DNA of 36,539 nt from positions 1 to 36,539 of the forward strand of contig DASRHK010000062.1 of NCBI GenBank assembly GCA_035650495.1, in the 5' to 3' direction. This document shows positions 15,211 through 24,100 of the stretch, in pieces. This stretch comes from DASRHK01 sp035650495 (GTDB taxonomy: Bacteria > Pseudomonadota > Gammaproteobacteria > Nevskiales > Nevskiaceae). How positions within the stretch are numbered: position 1 is the stretch's first letter; every line of letters begins with the position of its first letter. The position numbers were made by a program, and so were the translations under genes. The notes below the pieces were generated by a model that ran no database searches, was not told the DNA's origin, and saw nothing but the letters and a program-made list of their open reading frames with translations.

Positions 15211-18090
15211 CTAGCTCCGGCGGCGCCTCCAGGCGGCGAGCCCGAGAAGGGGCAGCAGAAGCCCGAAGCCCAAGGCACCGCCGAACCGCGAGTTGCTCTG
15301 CGGCACGCCGACCGGCGGCGGCGTGTTGTCATCGCCGCCGGGCAGATCGTTGATGGCACCGCACTGGGTCTTCAGCGTGTAGACGTCGGCGCCGCCCATC
15401 GTGTCGTAGATCGCCTCGTTGGCCGGTGTCAACACGGCGCGCGTCTGCGTGATCATGCCCTTCAGCTGATGGCCCGGCGTGGCGAGGTCGGCGATGTTGC
15501 TCTTGTCGAACACCAGCGTGATGGTGCCGTCGGCGTTGTAGGTGCTGCCGTCCGCGAGCGAGCCCGCCACGTTGTAGACGCGCGCGCCGGCGGGACCCAC
15601 GCCGGCCGAGCCGCTGCTGCCCCAGACGAACTGCGGAGCGCCTTGCTCCGTCGTCATCATCACGAAGTAACTATCGTCGCCGTTGGGCGGCGCAGTGTCC
15701 GTGCTGAAGCGGATCGACCAGCGCGTCGCCGGCGGGACGCTGGAGAGATCGGCGACCTTGAGCGTGAACACGAGCTTGCCGTCCTGGTCGGACGGCTCCG
15801 CGATGTTGAGCTGCTGCAGATCGAACGCGCCGACGCTGGGCGTCGCGTTGCCGCTGGGCGAAGTCTCGACCGTGATGCCCGGCAACACGCAGGGATCCTC
15901 GATGAGCTTCGGCACGACCTTGAGATCGACGATGTTCGACGCAACGCCTTCGCCGGCGGCGTTCACCGCGACGATCTTGTAGAAGTAATCCGCGACGCTT
16001 GCGTCCGCAGTCTTGTCGATGAAGTGCGCCTTCGCGCCGGTCTCGCCGACCGGCGTCGTGCCGATCGTGTCCGCGCTGGTGCCGCGGTAGATCTTGTAGC
16101 CGCTGATCTGCGCGCCGCCGGAATCGGGCACGCGCCACTCGAGATACGAGGCGAACTGATCGCGCGATCCCGAGAGACACGCAGCCTTCGGCGCGACCGG
16201 CTCGGCGACGTCGTTCGCCGCGAACAGGCCTTTGCCGCCGATCTGACGCGCGACGCGCATGTAGCCGACGAAGTCGTTGTTCGACTCCGGCTTCAGGATG
16301 CACGCGCGGCTCACGCAGCCGTCGTCGTAGCCGTAGAGCGCGCGGCCCTTGTCGTCGGCGGTGATCTCGTTGAAGTCGAGCTGATTGCGATTCTCTTCGC
16401 CGCCGCCCTGGTTCCAGATGCCGCCGGCGCCTTGCACCGGATCGTGCGGCGATGCGTTGACCGTTACCCAGGTCTTGCCGCCGTCGTAGGTGTGCGCCAT
16501 GAACGCGTACCACAGGCCCGGGAAGTCGAGCGCTTTCGAATTGCCCTTGCGATCGGTGCCGACGAAGCCGCACACCGCGCGATCCGGATCGCCGGCCCAC
16601 GCGTTCGGGAAGTCGGCGTTCTCGATGCCCTTGGCGGCGCCGAGATCGAAATCGTTGATCCAGGTCTGCCCACGATCGTGGCTGACCGCGACGTGCGCGT
16701 GATGCACCGTGCCTTCGTCGTCCTCGGTGTTGATGTAGCAGAAGTACGCCGTGCCGTCGGTGGCGATGCCGATCGACGGATCGCTGCCATCCGGACTTTC
16801 TTCCTTGGAATTCGGGATGACGAATTGCGTCCAGCTCTGGCCGGCGTCGGTGCTGAGGACGCCGCCGACCTGGCCGCCGCAGTGCGGGGCCGGCACGTAG
16901 GCGGTGCCGTCCGGCGCGACTCGCACGTGCCCGTGCAAGCCGCCGCAGTGATCGCCGTTGCCGTCGTAGATCTCGACGCCCTGGCCATAGCTCGCGCCGC
17001 CCGTGTCGCTGCGCTGACAGAACGCGGGACCGGTGCCGGTCTGCGCACAGTAGTAGACCGCGTTCGGATAGCCGGCCGCCGCAGCGATCGCCGCGAACGG
17101 CGAGCCTTCGGGATAAGGACCGCTGCCGATCGTCTCGTGATCGGTGCTCGCGTCCGGCGGACCCGCGGCGAGCGGAATCCACGAATCGCCGTCGTCGTCG
17201 CTGTAGGCGTAGACCGCGTTCGCGCCAGCCGTGCTGTTCGACGCGAAGGTGCGGCCGGTCGCCTGATCGGTCCACAGGATCGGATCGACGCCCGTGTCGG
17301 TGACGGTCGACGACACGTCTTCCCACAAGCCCTCGCAAGCTTCCGGCATCGCCGGATCGAGCAGCTCCGGCGGCGTCAGGCGCACGATCGGGCCGCTGTT
17401 CATGTTGAGGATGCGGCCGGTCTTCGGGTCGAAGCCGATGTTGTATTCGCCCTGCGTGCTGTTGCCGGGCGAGCCGTCGGGCGGATAGAAATTCTGGTAG
17501 CGCGGCAGGCCCGGGCTCACTGCGTCGGGCTCGCCGAGCAGCGGATTGCCCACGGCGCCCGGGTTGCCCGGAAGGAATTCGATCTTGACGTGGACCGTCT
17601 CGCCGGTCGGCGTGAACGGATTGGCCACGACCGTGTAGACGTTGGTGCCGCTGGTCGCGAAGAACGACGCGACCTCGGGATTGTCGGTGCCGCCGCCTTG
17701 CGCGTACGGCTGCTCCGGTCCGGTCGGGACGATGTCGGCGCCGCGATAGACGAAGAGGTCGTAGTCGGATTGGCCGGTGCCGGCATCGGTCCACGACTCG
17801 GTGATCTGCACGTGCGCGTTCGGATACGTGGTCATGTATCCGTCCGGCAGCTGGACGGTCAGCTGGAAGAAATCGCAATCCTGCGTCGGCTTGTCGCACT
17901 CCGGTCCGGAGTCGAGCTCGCCGGAAGGCTCCGGCGTCGGATTCGGCGTCGCGAACGGGCCGGCATCGTACTCGACCGGTCCGGACGTGTCGGTGAGCGT
18001 ACCGCTCGACGGCGTCGACGCATGCGCGGCGAAGGGGATCGACAAGAGAGCCAGCGCGGCGCCGAGCGCGCGCGAATCGAAGCGGATCAT
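15211..18090 (-). CDS. Exoprotein B: secreted Asp-box (BNR) protein, paralogue of A
   Basis: 959 residues. The start is the ATG that overlaps the gene C stop (ATGA); the frame is open further upstream, but MIRFDSRALGAALALLSIPF gives a clean signal peptide (about 1-24, ending AAHA). Domain order equals that of A: PPC-like (about 25-165, with SDYDLFVYRG), Asp-box propeller (about 175-640: SDDDGDSW, STDAGQSW, SHDRGQTW, TYDGGKTW plus a degenerate copy), fibronectin III (about 640-730, SGYKIYRGTSAD), CBM/DOMON-like module (about 735-910, opening CVLPGITV) and the tail SNSRFGGALGFGLLLPLLG followed by four Arg. Translational coupling to C suggests fixed stoichiometry. It has no separate leader or promoter of the type seen before A, C and D. 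Confidence 0.85.
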   Translation of the reverse strand: MIRFDSRALGAALALLSIPFAAHASTPSSGTLTDTSGPVEYDAGPFATPNPTPEPSGELDSGPECDKPTQDCDFFQLTVQLPDGYMTTYPNAHVQITESWTDAGTGQSDYDLFVYRGADIVPTGPEQPYAQGGGTDNPEVASFFATSGTNVYTVVANPFTPTGETVHVKIEFLPGNPGAVGNPLLGEPDAVSPGLPRYQNFYPPDGSPGNSTQGEYNIGFDPKTGRILNMNSGPIVRLTPPELLDPAMPEACEGLWEDVSSTVTDTGVDPILWTDQATGRTFASNSTAGANAVYAYSDDDGDSWIPLAAGPPDASTDHETIGSGPYPEGSPFAAIAAAAGYPNAVYYCAQTGTGPAFCQRSDTGGASYGQGVEIYDGNGDHCGGLHGHVRVAPDGTAYVPAPHCGGQVGGVLSTDAGQSWTQFVIPNSKEESPDGSDPSIGIATDGTAYFCYINTEDDEGTVHHAHVAVSHDRGQTWINDFDLGAAKGIENADFPNAWAGDPDRAVCGFVGTDRKGNSKALDFPGLWYAFMAHTYDGGKTWVTVNASPHDPVQGAGGIWNQGGGEENRNQLDFNEITADDKGRALYGYDDGCVSRACILKPESNNDFVGYMRVARQIGGKGLFAANDVAEPVAPKAACLSGSRDQFASYLEWRVPDSGGAQISGYKIYRGTSADTIGTTPVGETGAKAHFIDKTADASVADYFYKIVAVNAAGEGVASNIVDLKVVPKLIEDPCVLPGITVETSPSGNATPSVGAFDLQQLNIAEPSDQDGKLVFTLKVADLSSVPPATRWSIRFSTDTAPPNGDDSYFVMMTTEQGAPQFVWGSSGSAGVGPAGARVYNVAGSLADGSTYNADGTITLVFDKSNIADLATPGHQLKGMITQTRAVLTPANEAIYDTMGGADVYTLKTQCGAINDLPGGDDNTPPPVGVPQSNSRFGGALGFGLLLPLLGLAAWRRRRS

Positions 18091-21000
18091 CGTGAAATCC
18101 TCCGGCGCAGCCCGGCGATGCCGAGCAGCGGCAGCAACAAGCCAAGACCGAATGCACCACCGAAGCGCGCGTTGCTCGTCGGCGTGGTCACCGGGGGCGG
18201 GGTGCCGCCGCCACCAACCACAGTGCCCGGCAGGTCGCCGACGTTGTTGTCGGCGCACACCGCGTTGCCGACGAGGATGTAGCCGTTGACTTCGGTGTCA
18301 TCCATCACGCGCCCGATGCTTTCCGCCGACCCGGAGGTCACGAGGCGGATGCGTCCTTCCATGCCGGCGAGCAAGTCGCCAGGTGACGGCGAATCGATGA
18401 GCTCTTCGGGGACGATCATCGTGATCGTGCCGTCGGCGTTGTAGCTCGACGCGGGATCAAGATCGTCGGTGTAGGTGTAGGTCGTCAGCGACGTCGCGAC
18501 CAGGCTCTCGACGGCGACGTCGCCGGCCTTGAACGCCGTCGTGCCGCCTTCGGTCGTCATCGCGACGAAGCGCGATTTCTTCTGCGGCGTGGTGAGCATC
18601 ACGATCCACTGCGTCTGCGGCGGCAGCGTCGACAGATCGCCGACCTTCATCGTGATCGCGAGCTTGCCGGGCATGTCCTTCGGCTCCGCGACCGAGACCC
18701 AGCTGATGTCGTGCTCCGACAGCGTATCCGTCGCATCGCCGGCCGCGTCGTTGATGATGGTGATTCCGGGGAGCGCGCAGGTCGATTCCGGCACGAGGTC
18801 AGGCGTGAGCTTGATGTCGACGACGTTGCTCGGATCGCTCGCTCCGACGCTGTTCTGCGCAACGATCCTGTAGAAGTAATCGGAGGTGGTCTTGTCGGCC
18901 GTGGCGTCGTCGAAGGTCGTGCCCGGACCGGCGCTGCCGACCTTCGCGAAGGGGCCGTCCGCGCTGGTCGCACGGTAGATGTCGTAGCCCGAGATCGCTG
19001 CGCCACCGTTGTCGGGCGCCTTCCAGATCAGATGTGCGCCGTGGCTGTCGCGGCGTCCGGCAAGGCACGCGTTCTTCGGCTTGGCCGGCTCGGGAGTGTC
19101 GAACTGTGCGAACAGCGTGCGGCCGCCGCTCTGGCGCGCGATGCGCAGATTGGCGGTGAAGTCGTTGGTGCGATCCGGATAGCGGATGCAGACGTCGCTG
19201 ACGCAGCCGTCGTCGTAGCCGAAGAACACGCGGCCGGTCTCGTCCTTGGTCACTTCGTTGAAGTCGAGCAGGTTGCGATTGTTCGGTGCGCTCGAGCAGG
19301 AGATGCCGGCGTTGCAGATGCCGCCGGCGCCCTGGACCGCGTCGCCCGGCGTCACGTTGACCGTCGACCAGGTCTTGCCGCCGTCGTAGGTCGTCGCGAG
19401 GTAGAGGTACCACACGCCGTTGAAGTCGAGGCTGTTGTAGTTGCCCGACGTGGTCGTGCCGAGGAAGCCGCACGCGGCGCGATCCGGATCGCCGGCGACG
19501 GCCTCGACGAACACCGCGTTGGCGATGTTCTCCGAAGCGCCGATGTCGAAGTCGTTCGACCAGGTCGCGCCGTGATCCTTGCTCACTGCGACATGCGGAT
19601 GGCCGTCGCCGTTGACCGAGCAGAAGTAGAGCGTGCTGTCGCTCGCCACGCCCATCGACGGATCGAACGAGCCCGACGACGTCGCCGTCGGAACGATGAA
19701 CTCGGACCAGCTCAAGCCCGCGTCCGTGCTGACCGCGCCGCCCTGGCTGGCGCCGCAGCCGCGACCGTTCGGCACGTAGACGCTGCCGTCCGGCGCCACC
19801 TTCGCGTGACCGTGGATGCCGGAGCATTGCGAGTCCACACCGTTGTAGATCGGCACGCCGTTGGCGAACGAGGCGCCGCCGTCATCGCTGCGCTGGCAGA
19901 ACGCGGGGATTGCGGCTTGCGCGCAGTAGTAGACCGCGTAGTTGAATCCGGCTGCGCCTGCGATCGCGCCGAGCGGAGAATCGGCGGGATACGGCCCGGT
20001 CGCGATTGTTTCGTGATCGTGGCTGCCATTCGGCGGCGCGGCCGATGCCTGCGTCCATGTCTCGCCATCGTCGTCGGTATAGCCGAACAGCAAGCTCGCG
20101 CCCGCGGTCAGGTTCGAGATGAACGTGCGGCCGCTGCCCTGATCGGTCCACAGGATCGGATCGAGCGACTCGGCGTCGGAGAACGCGGGGCTCACGTTCT
20201 CCCAGGTCGCGTCGCAGCTTTCCGGCAGCGCCGGCGTTTGCCTCTGCGGCTGCGTGATGCGGTAGGTGGTCGGCTCCGACATCGCCATCAAATGGCCGGT
20301 CTTCGGGTTGTAGCCGATGCTGAACTCGCCCTGCGTCTGCGCGGGAACGTTTTCGCCCGGCTCGTAGACTTGGAATCGCGGCCCGATGCCGACGAAGTCC
20401 TGCTGCGGCGGCGGCGCGGGCAGCAGGCCGCAAGTACCGTCCGTCACCAGCGTGTAGCTGCCTTCGGTGCCATTCGTGGTGTCGTCTTCCGGATTGGTGA
20501 ACAGCGGCTGGCCGGCGGCGCTGCCGAATTGGCCAGCCTCGCCTCGTACCGGACCGAGCACCGTGCCGTTGCCTGGATCGCCGATCACCGAGTTCTGGAC
20601 GATGTAGGTGATGGTGCCGGTGGTGGCGTCGTAATTCGACGACTTTTCGATGAAGCCGGTGATGGTGAAGCCCGCGGACGACACGGAGCCGTATTCGAAG
20701 ATCGGGTCCTGGCTGCCCGACGTCGCTTCGGGCGTGCGCATGCTGACGAAGTAGTCGACCTGGTTATCGGCCGGGCCCTGGAACAGGTGCACCCAGTAAT
20801 AACTCCCCGACGGCAATGCGCCCGGCGCGGCGAGCGTCATCGTGATCGCGAGCAAGCGCTGACCGGGCACGTGCTCGGGCTCGTAGACGTTGATCGCCGT
20901 GATGTCGTACGCGGCGTTGACCGACGCCGGAGCGGCTTCGTCGCCGGCTGGATCGGTCGTGATCGGCACGCCGGGCGCCGAGCACATCGGACCGCCGTCG

Positions 21001-21098
21001 GCGAACGCCGCGGGCGCGACGAGCGTCAGTGCCAGCGCGAGGGAAGGGAACAGGGAATGGCGGACGCCGTCCGCCAGGACGCGAGAAGGATGCCGCAT
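18087..21098 (-). CDS. Exoprotein C: secreted Asp-box (BNR) protein with CBM/DOMON-like modules at both ends
   Basis: 1003 residues. Signal peptide about 1-33, beginning MRHP like gene A. In place of the PPC domain, the N-terminal module (about 38-230, opening CSAPGVPI, with DITAINVYEPEH) is a diverged copy of the module near the C-terminus (about 780-955, opening CALPGITI, with DISWVSVAEPKD). Between them lie the propeller (about 235-680: TDDDGETW, SDDGGASF, STDAGLSW, SKDHGATW, TYDGGKTW) and a fibronectin III domain (about 685-775). The tail is SNARFGGAFGLGLLLPLLG plus an RRR cluster. The stop overlaps the start of B. Together with B it forms a coupled pair with its own promoter and a leader structured like that of A. 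The substrate is unknown; binding of polysaccharide or host surface glycans is a reasonable guess only. Confidence 0.85.
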   Translation of the reverse strand: MRHPSRVLADGVRHSLFPSLALALTLVAPAAFADGGPMCSAPGVPITTDPAGDEAAPASVNAAYDITAINVYEPEHVPGQRLLAITMTLAAPGALPSGSYYWVHLFQGPADNQVDYFVSMRTPEATSGSQDPIFEYGSVSSAGFTITGFIEKSSNYDATTGTITYIVQNSVIGDPGNGTVLGPVRGEAGQFGSAAGQPLFTNPEDDTTNGTEGSYTLVTDGTCGLLPAPPPQQDFVGIGPRFQVYEPGENVPAQTQGEFSIGYNPKTGHLMAMSEPTTYRITQPQRQTPALPESCDATWENVSPAFSDAESLDPILWTDQGSGRTFISNLTAGASLLFGYTDDDGETWTQASAAPPNGSHDHETIATGPYPADSPLGAIAGAAGFNYAVYYCAQAAIPAFCQRSDDGGASFANGVPIYNGVDSQCSGIHGHAKVAPDGSVYVPNGRGCGASQGGAVSTDAGLSWSEFIVPTATSSGSFDPSMGVASDSTLYFCSVNGDGHPHVAVSKDHGATWSNDFDIGASENIANAVFVEAVAGDPDRAACGFLGTTTSGNYNSLDFNGVWYLYLATTYDGGKTWSTVNVTPGDAVQGAGGICNAGISCSSAPNNRNLLDFNEVTKDETGRVFFGYDDGCVSDVCIRYPDRTNDFTANLRIARQSGGRTLFAQFDTPEPAKPKNACLAGRRDSHGAHLIWKAPDNGGAAISGYDIYRATSADGPFAKVGSAGPGTTFDDATADKTTSDYFYRIVAQNSVGASDPSNVVDIKLTPDLVPESTCALPGITIINDAAGDATDTLSEHDISWVSVAEPKDMPGKLAITMKVGDLSTLPPQTQWIVMLTTPQKKSRFVAMTTEGGTTAFKAGDVAVESLVATSLTTYTYTDDLDPASSYNADGTITMIVPEELIDSPSPGDLLAGMEGRIRLVTSGSAESIGRVMDDTEVNGYILVGNAVCADNNVGDLPGTVVGGGGTPPPVTTPTSNARFGGAFGLGLLLPLLGIAGLRRRISR

Positions 21099-21105
21099 GC
21101 TGATT

Positions 21106-21158
21106 GCCCCAGTCGACCGCAGGGCATCCTTGCCACGGCCATCTATTTACGAGTAGGC
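21106..21158 (-). promoter_or_regulatory. Structured 5' leader of gene C, same architecture as the gene A leader
   Basis: In the mRNA, GCCTACTCG (21150-21158) can pair with CGACTGGGGC (21106-21115), covering the GGGG Shine-Dalgarno sequence, with one bulge and one mismatch. GGCCG (21136-21140) pairs with CGGTC (21115-21119). The inner hairpin GGC-AAGGAT-GCC (21123-21134) is identical to that of gene A. The outer stems differ in sequence but keep pairing, which supports the fold. AAGGATGCC is again complementary to codons 2-5. Confidence 0.55.
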
Positions 21159-21162
21159 GCGC

Positions 21163-21168
21163 ATTCTA
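21163..21168 (-). promoter_or_regulatory. -10 element of gene C
   Basis: TAGAAT on the minus strand inside the block TTAGAATGC that is identical upstream of gene A. It lies 64 bases before the start codon. The best -35 candidate 17 bases upstream (CAGACC) is weak. Confidence 0.45.
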
Positions 21169-21196
21169 ATGCGCCCCGACGTAACGGTCTGTAACG

Positions 21197-24100
21197 TTAA
21201 CTCCGCGTTAGCTGGAGGCGGCGGCGCCGGAGCGCCGCCAGCCCCGTGAAGACCAGCAGCAGCGGCAGCCCGAGCGCGCCGCCGAAGCGAGTGCGATCGC
21301 CTCCGCCCGCCGTGCCACCCGAGCCGCCGACGTTGATCAGCACGCGCGACGTGTTGGTGCTCGACGCGCCCTGCGCGTTCTTCACCGTCAGCGTCGCCGG
21401 ATAGTTTCCGGGTCGCAGATACGTGTGCGAGATGTCCGGGCTCTGCTGCGTCACCGCATCGCTGCCATCGCCGAAGTTGAACGTGTAGCTCGCGATTGCG
21501 ATGCCGTCCGGATCCGACGAGCTCGAGCCGTCGAAGTCGACGTGCAGCGGCGCGTCGCCGCTGGTGGCGCTCGCGATCAGGTTCGCCAGCGGACCGCGGG
21601 CGACGACGCAGTCCTGCGGGCCGCGCAGCGTGTAGCCGAAGTTATCGGTGCCATCGAGCGTGAGGCCCTGACCGCTGCCCGGCGCGCTGGTGCGCGTCGC
21701 CGCGTGGATCGCTGAGAGCTGATCGCCCGGATTCATCGGCTGATCGAGCTTGGACTTGTCGAGCACGAGCACGATGGTTCCGTCGGGCGAGAATCCGCTC
21801 GCCGCATCGAGGTCGCCCATCGAGTGGTAGAGGCCGACGCCCGTCACCGCTTGCGCGACGTGCGTGCCGAACTCGAAGTGCGGCGTGCCGCTGCCGGTTT
21901 CCATCGCGACGTAGTAATCGAGATCGCCGTTGCCCGGCGGATTCGGCAGCTCGAAGTAAGTGACCCAGCGGAAGCCGGACTCCGGCGAGGGCGGCAGCGA
22001 ATCGACCTTCATCGTGAAGACCAGCATGCCTTCCATGTCCTTCGGCTCGGCGACGCTCAACTGCAACAGATCGGTGCCCGGCGGGCCGTTGGTGTTGTCG
22101 CCCGTCGGATCGTTGGTCAGCGTCACGCCCGGAACGGTGCAGGGACTCTCCACCGGCGGAATCGGATTCACCGGCAGCGTGATGATGTTGCTGAACACGC
22201 CTTCGCCCTGACTGTTCACCGCCGTGATCTTGTAGGTGTACTGATCCACGCCCGGATCGGCGCTGAGATCCGTGTAGCGCGGCTTCGCGTTCGGCGTTTC
22301 GGTGAGCAGCGACATCGCATCGGGGGACGTGCCGCGATAGATGCGATAGCTCGCGATGTCGGCGCCGCCGCTGTCGGGCGTGCGCCAGGTGAGATGGCTC
22401 GCGTACTGATCGCGCTGACCGAACAGGCAGGCGCCGAGCGGCTTCACCGGCTCGACCGGATCGTTCGCCGCGAACAGCGGACGTCCGCCGATCAGGCGCG
22501 CCATCGTCGCGTGCGCGCTGAAGCTGTTCGGGCCTTCCTGCACGCACGGACCGATGCAGCCGTCGGCGTAGATCGCGAGCACGCGGCCCAACTCGTCGGT
22601 CGTGACCTCGTTGAAGTCGAGCAGGTTGCGATTGCTGTTGCCGCCGCCGTGCAGCCAGATGCCGCCTTCGCGCTGCACCGGATCGTTCGGCGACACGTTC
22701 ACCGTGTGCCAGGTCTTGCCGTGATCGTAGGTCGTCGCGACGAACGGGTACCAGATGCCGGGGAAATCCATCGCCTCGAGATTGCCCGGCGTGGTCGTGC
22801 CGAGGAAGAAGCACGCGGCACGATCCGGATCGCCGGCGATCGCCTGCGGGAACACCGCGTTCTGGATGCCCTGGTAGTAGCCGATGTCGTAGTCGTTGAT
22901 CCAGGTCTTGGCCTTGTCGTCGGTGACGGTGACGTGCGGATGACCGTCGGCGCCGACCCAGCAGAAATAGCCGGTGCCGTCGGTGGCGAGCGCCATCTGC
23001 GGATCGCTCGAGCTGTTGGAGCTGTCGGGCTGCTCGCGCACTTCCCACGTGTTGCCGCTGTCTTCCGACACGGCGACCGCCGCGTGCTTGTGGCAATTGC
23101 GATTCGGCAGATACGCGGTGCCATCGGGCGCGACGCGGATGTGTCCGTGCAGGCCGCCGCAGCCATCGTCGGCCTCGGTGTAGACGACCGCGCCGATGCT
23201 CGGGAACGTGAGACCGCCGTCGTCGCTGCGCGTGCAGAACGCCTGCACGTAGCCTTGCGAGCAGTAATAGACCGCGTTCGGATAGGTCGCCGTCGCCGGC
23301 CGCGTGCCTTCGACATACGGACCGAAGCCCACGCTCTGATGATCGAGCCCGTCGGCGACGACGGTGCCGAGGATCGGCGGCGGGATCGACGTCTGCGGCG
23401 GACCGATCTGTCCGGGCGTCCACGACGCGCCGTCATCGTCGGAGAACGCGAAGATGCTGTTGAAGCCCTCGAGTCCGCCGGGCAAGCCGAGCAGCGCGGG
23501 GCCGACGCTCAGCAACTCCGACGCGAAGGTGCGGCCGGTCGACTGATCGGTGACGAGGATGCCGTCGATGTTGACGACGGTGAACTCCGTCGGCGTGACG
23601 TCGACCCAATCGGCGTCGCACGCTTCGGGCATCGGCGCGTCGAGGTTCTCCGGGAAGTTGATCTGCAGGATCTGCCCGCCGAGGCCTGCGGGACCGGTGC
23701 CGCCGCCGGTCGCGATGTACATCGCGCGCTTGGTCGCCGGGTTGTAGCCGATCGAGGGCTCGCCGCCATCGCCGACGCCTTGCTGCGCCGCGTACACATA
23801 GAAGCGCGGCGGCGTGCCGGTCGGCGCGAGCGGCGGCGGACCGGTCACGACCGGCGGCGGCGTCACGAGCTCGATCTTCGCGCTGACCAGATCGCCTTGC
23901 GCGCGATACGGCACCGTGCGCACGGTGAGGTGATACGTGCCTTTGCCGGCCTTGAAGATCGCGACTTCCGGATCCTGTCCGGTCGCCGCCTGGTTGTTGG
24001 TGACTTCGTTGCCGTCGTCGTCGAGCAGGTAGAAGTCCATGTCGTCGCCGACGTTGTCCCACGTGAACGTCGCGACGATCTTGTCGTCGGGGTGCGTCGT

